A stretch of 64,000 nucleotides of DNA from an uncultured Helicobacter sp. (GTDB taxonomy: Bacteria; Campylobacterota; Campylobacteria; Campylobacterales; Helicobacteraceae). The translations under genes and the position numbers were made by a program. The notes below the pieces were generated by a model, which saw only the letters and a list, made by a program, of their open reading frames with translations, was not told where the DNA came from and made no database searches. This document shows positions 28,483-37,229 of the stretch, in pieces (position 1 is the first letter of the stretch; the number at the start of each line of letters is the position of its first letter). Location: positions 62,001 through 126,000 of the forward strand of contig NZ_CALERY010000022.1 of NCBI RefSeq assembly GCF_937906905.1, in the 5' to 3' direction.

Positions 28483-28989
28483 TCAATTACTAGATTCTGG
28501 ATTCTGTGCTAAATGTGTGGTGGCAAGTAGTTTGATACGCTGATAGATAGCCTTAAAATCCACACCATAGGTGCGACACTCGCTTATTGTAGTGAAGAAA
28601 TTTGTATCAGAAGTAAATCTAGGCACAAAATGCCAATGTAAATGCTCAGGTATCCCAGCTCCCGCCACTGCGCGGATATTCATACCTGTATTTACCCCCT
28701 GCGCACCAAACTCCTCCAAAAGCGCAATACTCTTGTGCGCAAGCATGCTTAGATGTGCGAAAGTCTCCGCACAAAGCGCACTAGGAGAATCCACATGCTG
28801 ATAAGGGATCAGCAGAAAATGTCCAGGCGTATATGGGTAGCGATTCATCACGCCATAACATATCTCATCACGATAGAAAACAAAATTCTCCTCATCATCT
28901 TGCACATTTAACGCGATAGCACAAAATGGGCAGCCCGTCTCGTCTTGCTCGAAATATTTGCTTCTCCAAGGGGCATAAATATGCTGCAT
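28483..28989 (-). CDS. HIT-family nucleotide hydrolase/transferase
   Basis: A 168-residue histidine-triad protein. EHLHWHFVPRF near the C-terminus is the HxHxHxx catalytic motif. CPFCAI near the N-terminus recalls zinc-binding HIT proteins of the Ap4A phosphorylase-like group. MNRYPYTPGHFLLIPYQHV is the conserved substrate pocket. Start chosen at the ATG at 28989, with AAGGAG 5 bases upstream; in-frame codons beyond it fall in murF. It is next to murF, an order known from H. pylori. Confidence 0.88.
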   Translation of the reverse strand: MQHIYAPWRSKYFEQDETGCPFCAIALNVQDDEENFVFYRDEICYGVMNRYPYTPGHFLLIPYQHVDSPSALCAETFAHLSMLAHKSIALLEEFGAQGVNTGMNIRAVAGAGIPEHLHWHFVPRFTSDTNFFTTISECRTYGVDFKAIYQRIKLLATTHLAQNPESSN

Positions 28990-29014
28990 ACCACTCCTTC
29001 TAGTAGATTTTACA

Positions 29015-30484
29015 CTAAATGTAGCTTGGTGCATCATTGGCAAAATACACCAAATCCCCATTGCCCACCATGCCTTTTAGGACATTTTCTAGTTGGGTTT
29101 TGTTTTTGAGAATGACTTTTTGGGTATTTTGGATATGCCGCTGCATAAGATTAGCATTACGCTCGCCTGTAATAATGGCTAGATCAAACACCTCATCAAT
29201 CGCGTGCGCGATTTTTTCATTTGATTCTATATCGCTCTCGATGAGCCCAGGGGTTACAATAACTTTGCGCCCTTGATAGAGTCCGCAGAGCCGTATCCCT
29301 TCTAGCATACCATTGATATTGCCATTGAAGCCATCATCAATGATGGTTTTGCCATTAGAGATAGAGAGATTGAAGCGGTGTGGGATTGGGGTTAGCTTTT
29401 TGACAAGCTTTTGAATCATGGCGGGCTTCATACCAAGGTGATGTGCGGTCATGATTGCCACGGCGATATTATCGACATTGAAGCGTCCTAGGATATAGGT
29501 CTCAAACTCTATCCACTCTCCATTTAGCTGCATTTCAAAGCGCGTAGATTCTAGCGTAGTTTGGATATTGCGTAGGGGAAGTGGATATGTCTGTATGCAG
29601 CGAGACTTGCTAGAGTCGCTTGGAATCGTGTTTTTCTCATGGACAAATACCTTTTCCAAGCGACTAGATTCTAGAAGTTCAAATTTTGTTTTCGCAATGG
29701 TGTCAAGTGATTTGAAATACTCAATATGCGCATTGCCAATCTCGCCGATAATCCCCACCTGTGGATTTAGTAGTGTGGCGATTTCTGCTATATCGCCTTT
29801 CATTCTAGCTCCAGCCTCTGCGATATATACATCAGTGCCAAAGGCGAGATTGTCATTGATATCTGCGACGATTCCTTTAAAAGTATTCACACTGCGTGGT
29901 GTGGCATGGATATTATACTGCCCCTCCAGAATCTGCACGAGAAAGTTTTTGATACTTGTTTTGCCAAAGCTAGCAGTAACCATGATGATTGTAAGCCCAT
30001 GCATCATATTGAGCTTTTCTTGAGCAAGCTTGATGAAATTACGCATCAAAATCGCCTCATAAATCTCACAAATCAGCGAGCCAAACACCAGCGGCATAAG
30101 CCAGAGCCAATAAATTGAAGTAGCATCTACACCTATGAAAATAATCTCATCAATCACAGCAAAAATCGCAATAATCGCGAACAATCTCCATACCCTATGA
30201 GTAAAGACCACACGCTTATCAAGCTTTAATGCCCAGATGATAAGCATAGGGAGATACACAAGATAGAGATAGATATAAAATACAATCTCCAAGCCCAGCA
30301 CAAAAAGCGTAAAAAATACTGCCACAGGCAGCACGAAATACCATAAATGCCATTGCCATTTGTGGTGCTTGGTAATGACGCGTATGAAAGAGTAGTTATA
30401 CCACTGCAATAGCGTAGCAGTGTAGTAAGAAATTCCTAGTAGAAAAAACAATCGCGAAAACAACTCTAATACATGAATCATCAA
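29015..30484 (-). CDS. murF: UDP-N-acetylmuramoyl-tripeptide--D-alanyl-D-alanine ligase with membrane N-terminus
   Basis: This 489-residue protein joins D-Ala-D-Ala to the cell-wall precursor. The Mur ligase part has MVTASFGKTSIKNFLVQIL (ATP-binding, here with A-S-F-G-K-T), EAGARMKGDI and RFNLSISNGKTIIDDGFNGN. The first 160 residues hold about four membrane segments, such as HLWYFVLPVAVFFTLFVLGL. Such a membrane-anchored MurF is typical of Helicobacter and Campylobacter and places the enzyme at the inner membrane, next to MraY. It is two genes away from ddl, which makes its substrate. Confidence 0.93.
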   Translation of the reverse strand: MMIHVLELFSRLFFLLGISYYTATLLQWYNYSFIRVITKHHKWQWHLWYFVLPVAVFFTLFVLGLEIVFYIYLYLVYLPMLIIWALKLDKRVVFTHRVWRLFAIIAIFAVIDEIIFIGVDATSIYWLWLMPLVFGSLICEIYEAILMRNFIKLAQEKLNMMHGLTIIMVTASFGKTSIKNFLVQILEGQYNIHATPRSVNTFKGIVADINDNLAFGTDVYIAEAGARMKGDIAEIATLLNPQVGIIGEIGNAHIEYFKSLDTIAKTKFELLESSRLEKVFVHEKNTIPSDSSKSRCIQTYPLPLRNIQTTLESTRFEMQLNGEWIEFETYILGRFNVDNIAVAIMTAHHLGMKPAMIQKLVKKLTPIPHRFNLSISNGKTIIDDGFNGNINGMLEGIRLCGLYQGRKVIVTPGLIESDIESNEKIAHAIDEVFDLAIITGERNANLMQRHIQNTQKVILKNKTQLENVLKGMVGNGDLVYFANDAPSYI

Positions 30485-30521
30485 TACTCCTCTATACTAC
30501 TATGCTCTATTATGACAAGAT

Positions 30522-31532
30522 CTACTTTAAAATCCCAGAATCTGGCACAATCCAAAACCCAGCCACATCGAGCCCACGCGCGACTTTTATACTCTCCACC
30601 TTCTCCACCTGCGCCCTGCTGGGACCAACACTAAGCTTCTCCAGCAGTGCTGTGAGCTGATGATCATCGCCATAGGCATACACCTCTACGCTGCCATCAG
30701 GTAGATTCTGCGCACTACCTTGCACCCCAAGCATCTCGGCACTAGCTTTGGTAAATTTCCTAAACCCCACGCCCTGCACCTTGCCAAAAACACGGATATG
30801 CAGACACTGCAGATTAAATAGCGACTCCACTCTCTCGCCCTGGCGCAGGAAAAAGTAGTGATCTCCCTCCATGGGGAAAAACCGGCTATTGCTGATAAGT
30901 GCGTGGATTTTCTCTCCAGAATCCAGCGGCGTAGCCTCATCTCCCTTGCCCCAAAAAATACTCACGCGCTTCGTGCTTGTAGCAAAAATCTGTGAAAAAT
31001 CCTCATCTACCACACGCTTAAAAATTTCATACATGATTGGATTGAGATTTTGCGCATCTTGAGCGCGCAAAGCAGGGATATGTAAACGCAAACGCTTGGC
31101 AAGCTTGGCACATGCAATTTTCATGCGCACACCAAATCGCTTGGGACGCACAATCCCTGCCGAGCTCAGTAAAATCACTTGCTCCCCAGCACACAGCATC
31201 GCCACTTTCCCACCAAAACTATGTCCCACCACTACATTTGGTGCGATATGTAGCTCTCTAAAAAATCCATTTATAATCGCGGCATAGTCGCGTGTCTCAA
31301 GGATAGAATCACTAGAATCTAGCCCATACACACTCTCACCAAACCCGGGCAAATCAACATAATAGTGCGTATAGTCCATAAATGTCTGTCCAAATGCCAT
31401 GTGCATAAGCTCTTTATCACTCCCCCAGCCATGGAGAAACACAATAACCCCGCGAGATTCGCCCTTGGGGCTTTGCTTGAGATAGGCAATATCAATTGGG
31501 CGAGCATTGTAAGTGATTGTGCGACGAGCCAT
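30522..31532 (-). CDS. Alpha/beta hydrolase fused to an acylphosphatase domain
   Basis: The first ~240 residues form an alpha/beta hydrolase: VIVFLHGWGSDK for the oxyanion loop, VVVGHSFGGKVAML at 101-114 with nucleophile Ser105, and a catalytic-looking EGDHYFFLR with His near residue 228. Residues 244-336 form a complete acylphosphatase: GKVQGVGFRKF with Arg258 and NLPDGSVEVYAYG with Asn276, the two catalytic residues. H. pylori has a hydrolase alone in this place, so the fusion is unusual. The pair suggests that one chain processes acyl substrates and the other acyl-phosphates. It lies between murF and ddl, but a wall role is not shown. Confidence 0.85.
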   Translation of the reverse strand: MARRTITYNARPIDIAYLKQSPKGESRGVIVFLHGWGSDKELMHMAFGQTFMDYTHYYVDLPGFGESVYGLDSSDSILETRDYAAIINGFFRELHIAPNVVVGHSFGGKVAMLCAGEQVILLSSAGIVRPKRFGVRMKIACAKLAKRLRLHIPALRAQDAQNLNPIMYEIFKRVVDEDFSQIFATSTKRVSIFWGKGDEATPLDSGEKIHALISNSRFFPMEGDHYFFLRQGERVESLFNLQCLHIRVFGKVQGVGFRKFTKASAEMLGVQGSAQNLPDGSVEVYAYGDDHQLTALLEKLSVGPSRAQVEKVESIKVARGLDVAGFWIVPDSGILK

Positions 31533-31568
31533 TGCTTTCCTTTGCCTGCTTTGTGTAATTTATTGCGC

Positions 31569-32651
31569 CTATTTGCCTTTGGCAGCGCGGATTTTCTGCA
31601 CATATTGATAGCCGACTTTGATAAGCGGAGATCTAGGCAGAGCGCGAGAGAGTGCGTCGATATGACTTGGAAAATCGCTAAACAGGTAGTTTGCCATGCT
31701 GCCTGGGATTGGATTGATCTCATTGAGATACACTTCATCATCAATGACAAAAAAATCACATCGTATCAGCGCACCCTCGAATCTGCTCCCATAAATACGC
31801 GCAAAAGCCTCTTGTAGTTTAGATTCTAGTGCTTGACTGATATTTGCAGCGTTTGCCTGCTGCGTGCGCGAGAAGTCAAGATATTTATCATCAAAGCTTA
31901 AAAGCTCTGTTTTCTTAGGCTCCTCGACCATAGAGAATACTATCTCCCCCTGGGCATTTTTATACCCTGCAAGATTGTATTCGCGCACACCTTTATAAAA
32001 TGGCTCGATGAGAATCTCCCTATCATAGCCAAACGCAGAATCTAGCGCGTATTCTTTATCCTCCTCTTTCTCTACCACACTCACACCTATGGAGCTCCCA
32101 AGCGTAGCGGGCTTGATAATATATGGATACACAAAGCTTGTGCGCACCTCATCGCCCTCCCTGTAATGCTCATAAGGCAGAGTTTTCACCCCGACATGCT
32201 GTGCATAGATTTTGGTTAGCACTTTATTAAAGCTTAGCACACAAGCTTCTTTTCTAGGGGCGATGAAAGGGATTTTGTAGAATTCCAGCATGCTCGCAAT
32301 CGTGCCATCTTCACCATCTGCGCCATGTATCACGCTCAACACCACACCAATATCACTTAGGAGCTTCACTCCACCAAAGAGTGAGCCAAGCTTGCTAGTA
32401 AGCCCTCCCCCACTCACCAATGCAAAACTCCCAAAGCTTGGTTCTAGCTGCTGACACTGCTTATATTCGCCTGTGGCAAAGGTTTTAGCTTGCATTTTCT
32501 CTTCTGGTATAAGATAGAATCTATGTGTAGAATCAAGGAATATATAGTGCATCACTTGCGCACCTAGAATCTTTTTCACACTAATTGCACTCACAATACT
32601 AATCTCATGCTCAAAGCTAAGCCCGCCAAACAACACGCTGATTTTATTCAT
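31569..32651 (-). CDS. ddl: D-alanine--D-alanine ligase
   Basis: A 360-residue ATP-grasp ligase making D-Ala-D-Ala for peptidoglycan. KISVLFGGLSFEHEISIVSA at the N-terminus and IHGADGEDGTIASMLEFYKI are the usual Ddl motifs. LNEINPIPGSM near the C-terminus is the ATP/Mg site. I use the ATG at 32651, with AGGAG upstream; the GTG just before it also reads open. ddl, hydrolase and murF run on one strand with short gaps, a likely wall-precursor operon. Confidence 0.95.
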   Translation of the reverse strand: MNKISVLFGGLSFEHEISIVSAISVKKILGAQVMHYIFLDSTHRFYLIPEEKMQAKTFATGEYKQCQQLEPSFGSFALVSGGGLTSKLGSLFGGVKLLSDIGVVLSVIHGADGEDGTIASMLEFYKIPFIAPRKEACVLSFNKVLTKIYAQHVGVKTLPYEHYREGDEVRTSFVYPYIIKPATLGSSIGVSVVEKEEDKEYALDSAFGYDREILIEPFYKGVREYNLAGYKNAQGEIVFSMVEEPKKTELLSFDDKYLDFSRTQQANAANISQALESKLQEAFARIYGSRFEGALIRCDFFVIDDEVYLNEINPIPGSMANYLFSDFPSHIDALSRALPRSPLIKVGYQYVQKIRAAKGK

Positions 32652-32841
32652 CACTACTCCTGGATTTCATTCTTCACCAATTTATCTTTATGCTCTAGAA
32701 TCAAGCTGCATGCCATGTATTAAAATGAGGTAGAAGTATAGCAAAAATTCGTATAGATTCTAGCCCAGAATCCAGCCCTGCTAGCCCAAGCAGTGGAGAT
32801 AGCAAGTTGATCTAGGGCACGGATATGGCGTCGTGTTTAGA

Positions 32842-32868
32842 AAGCAAGCAAAGTGTCGGGGCTTGCTT
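32842..32868 (-). terminator. Hairpin after the TonB receptor gene
   Basis: AAGCAAG and CTTGCTT form a 7-bp stem with a 13-base loop, 49 bases after the receptor stop on its own strand. Only a short T-run follows, so termination may be weak. The rest of 32652-32916 contains no gene that I can see, but has several half-copies of the AGAATCTAG word. Confidence 0.4.
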
Positions 32869-32916
32869 GATGTTTCTTAACAGCAAAAGACACTGCTTGG
32901 TATAAGCGAAGACTCT

Positions 32917-35421
32917 CTAGAAATCCATTTGCACAGAGACATAGTATCTGCGCCCTTCGCGGATATAGTTGTAGGTATTTGCGTAGTTTGTCCCACCTCC
33001 ACTCATGGTATAAGGCTGATAATCTACAAAATCCACATTAAACAGATTATAGATTGCAGCATTTATGCGGATATGTTTGCTTGGCTTATAGTAGCCACCT
33101 AAGTGCGTAAGATAGATAGGCTTATAATACTCTCCAAATGCAGCGACAATATCGCCTAGATTCTGTCCAGAGCCGCGAGGCACGCTAGAACGGAAGATTC
33201 CAGCTTTATACTCTTGGCGGACATAAAGTCCAAAATGCCTTGTGTCATAGTTGAGAGAGGCATTGAAATTGTGTAGTGGGATATTTGTAAGTGGATCGCC
33301 TAAGCCTTTGCCTTTGGTAACTTTTGTAAAATTTAGCGTATAAGCGCCATTTAGTGAAATGCTCCCATAGCCCACAGAGATAGGCTTAATGCCAAGCGAA
33401 GTCTCTAGCCCATAGCTTATCGCCTCATCAACATTGACATACATTTGGCAAGTCCCGCTCTGGCAGGTGAAGCCCTGGGGTGTGCCTACGACACTTGAGA
33501 TTCTATTGGTGAAGTTTGTGAAAAATCCTGTCGCAGATACAGAGAAATATGGATTATCACTAAGGATAGAAAACTCATAATTCACGCTAGATTCTGGTCG
33601 AAGATTTGGATTCCCATAAATATGTGTAGTGCCTTGCCCTGTGAGACTCGCCACGCCATTGATAAGATTTGAGAGAGCAGGAGTTTTATAGCCTGTGGAG
33701 ACTCCACCCTTAAATACCAGCCAGCCTTTTTTAATCGCATTATAGGAGAGATAAGCCCTAGGGCTGGCGTTTGCGCCAAAAATCGAGTTAAAATTCCCGC
33801 GCAGCCCAAGTGTCAAAAAGAACCTATCAATCGCTGCCAACTCGCCTTCGGCAAATAATGCCCCAATATGCTGCTCCTTAGTCGCATTGCTTCCGCTAGC
33901 TGCTTGAAATAGTTTGTCGCGGAATGTGTTATACCAATAGCGCCCACCCACGCTGGCATTTAGATGCAAATAATCCGTGAAGCCAAAAAGCGCGCTTGAT
34001 TTATGATCGATGATAACATCTTGGCTTGCGAGCTCTCGGCTATCACCAGCATACACACCAAAGGCTGGATTCTGCTTATTTGGCATAGTATCAGTTGTAA
34101 CATAGCGCCCTGGATTTGTAGTGATGTTGTATTGCATACTTGTATCAGTATCAAAACTCTGCCAAATCGACTTCTCCCTATCCAGATAGTGCCCCTTATG
34201 TGCGAGAATCGCGTTGAGCCGATAGATATCCATGTGCGCGCCATAGCCACTTTTAGCCTGTTTATCTTGCTCGCTCCCTGCGCCACTAGCAGCGTAACTC
34301 CCCAATAGCCCTTGCGAGTTGTCATAATTCTGCTGGGAATAGTCAATGTCAAAGTAGGCGGAGTTCCTAGGCTTGCTGCCTACTGATACGAGATCATGCC
34401 AGAGTAGCCTACCCCCGATATTGTAGCTTTCAAATGGTGCTAGCCCGACGATAGTATTTCTGCCCGCTGTGCCTGTGCCGCTTGATGTGGGGTATTTGGC
34501 TAAATCAGTGCTTGGCACAGAAGCGCGACTATACTGCCTGCCACGCAGACTAAGTCCCCAGTTTTTCGCACTATTGAGCGGACCTGCGGTGTAGAAATTA
34601 AAGCCTTGTGTATTGCCAAAGCTTTTATTCTCCTGGAATGTATAGTCATAGCCCAGGCTCGCACTCCATTTATCAAATCGCTGTTTAGTGATGATATTGA
34701 CCACACCGCCAATCGCATCGCTCCCATATAGCGTAGAAGCTGGTCCGCGAAGCACCTCGATACGCTCAATCATAGAAAGCGGGGGCATAAAGCTCGTCGT
34801 AGAATCGCCAAAGCCATTAGGAAAAAGACTAGAATCCGCATTCAAGCGCTTGCCATCCATGAGAATAAGCGTGTAAGAGCTTGGCATACCACGGATAGAA
34901 ATCCCATAGCCTCCTGTTTTTGCCACACTAGAATCTATACTAACGCCCGGGACATTAGCCAAAGCTTCAGCAAGATCGCGCACCGGGCGAGAGGCTATCT
35001 CTTGCGGGCTCACAGCCGAGATAGAAGCGGGAGCTAGCATATAAGGACGCAGGAATCCAGAAGCCGTAACAACTTGCTCGTTTAGAAGCTTGACTTGGTC
35101 GTGAGAGCCATCTGCATGCTGTGATTGGACCGGTTTATGTTTATTGTGCTTATGAGGCTTGACCGATTGCTGCACACCAGAATCCAACCCTATAGATTCT
35201 GCGGGTTCTATGGGGGTGGATTGCTGGGTTTGCGCTAGAGAATTTGCCTCTAGCGCGGAATCTACACCCGTCATATTTGACTCACTTGCTTGCGATTGGC
35301 GCTTGAGCGTGCCGCCTGACTCTGCGCCCACTGGCTCTGCAAGCAGTGGCAATGATGTGGCAAGTGCAGCAGCGGCAAATAAGCTTATTTTGGCTTTGTG
35401 TGTTATTGTGTGTTGTAGCAT
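32917..35421 (-). CDS. TonB-dependent outer-membrane receptor (FepA/CirA-like)
   Basis: An 834-residue receptor. It has a signal peptide (KISLFAAAALATSLPLLA), a poorly conserved, His/Lys-rich linker, and a TonB-box-like EQVVTASGF. The plug domain holds SIRGMPSSYTLILMDGKRLN and VLRGPASTLYGSDAIGGVVN. A 22-strand-type barrel ends with RRYYVSVQMDF (terminal Phe). Such receptors import iron-siderophore, haem or vitamin B12 across the outer membrane with TonB energy; the ligand cannot be told. A Fur-like box upstream suggests iron regulation. AAGGAG sits before the ATG. No transporter genes adjoin it. Confidence 0.92.
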   Translation of the reverse strand: MLQHTITHKAKISLFAAAALATSLPLLAEPVGAESGGTLKRQSQASESNMTGVDSALEANSLAQTQQSTPIEPAESIGLDSGVQQSVKPHKHNKHKPVQSQHADGSHDQVKLLNEQVVTASGFLRPYMLAPASISAVSPQEIASRPVRDLAEALANVPGVSIDSSVAKTGGYGISIRGMPSSYTLILMDGKRLNADSSLFPNGFGDSTTSFMPPLSMIERIEVLRGPASTLYGSDAIGGVVNIITKQRFDKWSASLGYDYTFQENKSFGNTQGFNFYTAGPLNSAKNWGLSLRGRQYSRASVPSTDLAKYPTSSGTGTAGRNTIVGLAPFESYNIGGRLLWHDLVSVGSKPRNSAYFDIDYSQQNYDNSQGLLGSYAASGAGSEQDKQAKSGYGAHMDIYRLNAILAHKGHYLDREKSIWQSFDTDTSMQYNITTNPGRYVTTDTMPNKQNPAFGVYAGDSRELASQDVIIDHKSSALFGFTDYLHLNASVGGRYWYNTFRDKLFQAASGSNATKEQHIGALFAEGELAAIDRFFLTLGLRGNFNSIFGANASPRAYLSYNAIKKGWLVFKGGVSTGYKTPALSNLINGVASLTGQGTTHIYGNPNLRPESSVNYEFSILSDNPYFSVSATGFFTNFTNRISSVVGTPQGFTCQSGTCQMYVNVDEAISYGLETSLGIKPISVGYGSISLNGAYTLNFTKVTKGKGLGDPLTNIPLHNFNASLNYDTRHFGLYVRQEYKAGIFRSSVPRGSGQNLGDIVAAFGEYYKPIYLTHLGGYYKPSKHIRINAAIYNLFNVDFVDYQPYTMSGGGTNYANTYNYIREGRRYYVSVQMDF

Positions 35422-35455
35422 TTTTTACTCCTTAAGATGATTTATGGTGTTGTCT

Positions 35456-35474
35456 AATATTGCAAACGATTATC
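35456..35474 (-). promoter_or_regulatory. Fur-box-like site upstream of the TonB receptor
   Basis: On the coding strand, 19 bases beginning GATAATCG match the classical 19-base Fur consensus at 12 positions, about 35 bases before the receptor start. The region is AT-rich. Iron repression of TonB receptors by Fur is well established, so the site is plausible but not certain. Confidence 0.45.
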
Positions 35475-35684
35475 AAAAACAACACATGAATCTTACAAAG
35501 CACAATATTAAAATAAAATAAAAATATTTCTTATTATTGTTCTATTAGGTCAGCAAGCAGAATCAAAAATAAAGAGCAGGAAAACAACACATAAAAAGCC
35601 TATCGCAATATCTTCATGCAAAATCCACATAGACTTTGCATACATGAGCCAAAAAACAGCGGCTAGAATCCTGTCCGCTAGATT

Positions 35685-36557
35685 CTAGCGCTTAAATCCA
35701 CAGCGCTGACATAGCTGCTCTATCGCAATGCCCTGGGAAAAGCCTGCGATCATGGCTTGTGCCCTAGGGGAGCGCAGGGCTTCTTGCAAGCTTGTTTGCG
35801 CGATATTGCCTAGATTGATTACTCCTTGTGTGTCCATACAGCAAGGCACGATCGTGCCATCGCTTAGAATGCCTATTTGCTGCGTGAGTGCGTAGCAAGA
35901 TTTGCGGCTTTTAGGCATTGTGGCAAAGCCCGCCCAAGTGAAATGCGTCTTTTTAATGAGAAATGCCCTGCTCCATAGGCGGATGCGCCCTTTCTCATCA
36001 AAAAGCGCGTGTATATCATCGCACGCTAAAGCGTGGTGCAATGCAGAGTGGTAGGCGTTGTGCGTGGGGGTGAAAGTGGATTCTGGTAGGCTCTGGCGCA
36101 GGAGAGTGCATAGGGCTTGTGGGTTTTGATAGAGGCTAGAGTCTTGGACTCTAAGGTTTAAAAAACAGCTAGGGTGCTGGGAGTGGTAGGCTAGCAGAGG
36201 GGCGAGCCTTGAGGCATAATTGGCGATAGCATTGTCTAGCCCCGCTTCTAGGGAGATAGAGAGCTGATAGATAGGGGGGCTTAGGAGTGCTTGGGGGCTG
36301 TGGAAAAATACGCCGCTTGTAACTAGCTCAATCTCCGCGCCTTTGCTATGGGCTATGGCGAGATAGTCAGCCAAGTTTGGCAGGGCGCAAGGATCGCCCA
36401 AAATATGCAGGGCAATGCGATTGGATAAGGGTAGGGCGTGATCTAGGGCTTGTGAAAAAACTGCGGGCGACATCACGCCGCGCACACCCTTTGGTGCTGG
36501 GCAAAAGGAGCAGGCAAGGTGGCAAATATCACTTAGCTCGATATAGATTTTTTTCAT
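35685..36557 (-). CDS. Radical SAM/SPASM-like protein
   Basis: A 290-residue protein with CHLACSFC at residues 12-19, the radical SAM cluster motif, right at the N-terminus. HILGDPCALPNL follows as a SAM-binding region. The C-terminal part has VPCCMDTQG and Cys283/Cys286 (CQRC), ligands of an auxiliary SPASM cluster. The substrate is unknown. It is unrelated in detail to the radical SAM protein at 14069, though the architecture is alike. It begins 7 bases after serB. A copy of the CTAGAWTCTAG word overlaps its stop codon. Confidence 0.85.
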   Translation of the reverse strand: MKKIYIELSDICHLACSFCPAPKGVRGVMSPAVFSQALDHALPLSNRIALHILGDPCALPNLADYLAIAHSKGAEIELVTSGVFFHSPQALLSPPIYQLSISLEAGLDNAIANYASRLAPLLAYHSQHPSCFLNLRVQDSSLYQNPQALCTLLRQSLPESTFTPTHNAYHSALHHALACDDIHALFDEKGRIRLWSRAFLIKKTHFTWAGFATMPKSRKSCYALTQQIGILSDGTIVPCCMDTQGVINLGNIAQTSLQEALRSPRAQAMIAGFSQGIAIEQLCQRCGFKR

Positions 36558-36564
36558 ACGCTAC

Positions 36565-37191
36565 TTAGCGGATATGTGGGAGAATCTCGCGCAAGTCTTT
36601 TTGCTCGATGATGATGTTGGCGTGCTGCTTTAGCACAGGCTTGGCGCAAAAGGCGATCGCATAGCCTGCACGATCCAGCATAGCGCAGTCATTGGCACCA
36701 TCGCCTATGGCTAGGGTCTCTTGCTTTGTGATAGCAAGCAGGGATTGCAGGCGCGCAAGCATATCGCCCTTAGAGTTGCTAAACATCATATCTCCCCCGA
36801 CTTTGCCGCTAAGGAGGTCGCCATTTGTATGGAGAATATTACTGAAATCCGCGTGAAGCCCCAGCTCTTTGGCAAAATGCCTTGTAGCTAGGTGGAAGCC
36901 ACCGCTAAAGCACACGACTTTTGCCTCCATAGCCTTAAGCTCTGCTACACACTCTTTAGCACCTTGCATAAGGGGGAGATTGTGGCAAATCTCTTTCGCT
37001 CTTGCAAGTGGCAAGCCCTTTAGGAGTGCTACGCGCTTATGCAGGGCTTCAAAGAAGTCTAGCTCGCCATTCATCGCCTTATGCGTGATCGCTGAGACTT
37101 GCTGGAGTGCGCCGCACTCTTGGGCTAGGAAGTCGATTGTCTCTCCATCCATCAAAGTAGAGTCAAAGTCAAATACCGCGAGCTTGACCAC
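36565..37191 (-). CDS. serB: Phosphoserine phosphatase
   Basis: A 208-residue HAD-family enzyme that makes serine from phosphoserine. AVFDFDSTLMDGETIDFLA carries DxDST with Asp8 and Asp10, and CFSGGFHLATRHFAKELGL, KGDMLARLQ and IGDGANDCAMLDRAGYAIAF are HAD motifs II-IV. The length fits the compact SerB type without an ACT domain. It follows tsf on the same strand and is probably part of the rpsB-tsf transcript. Confidence 0.93.
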   Translation of the reverse strand: MVKLAVFDFDSTLMDGETIDFLAQECGALQQVSAITHKAMNGELDFFEALHKRVALLKGLPLARAKEICHNLPLMQGAKECVAELKAMEAKVVCFSGGFHLATRHFAKELGLHADFSNILHTNGDLLSGKVGGDMMFSNSKGDMLARLQSLLAITKQETLAIGDGANDCAMLDRAGYAIAFCAKPVLKQHANIIIEQKDLREILPHIR

Positions 37192-37229
37192 TAGCTATCC
37201 TTAGATAGAGCCTTTTAAGAAAGTCGCGC

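Noticed and set aside
29015..30484. MurF membrane N-terminus as a novel gene fusion
   Set aside because: A membrane-bearing MurF is common in Helicobacter and Campylobacter, so this is the normal form for the lineage.
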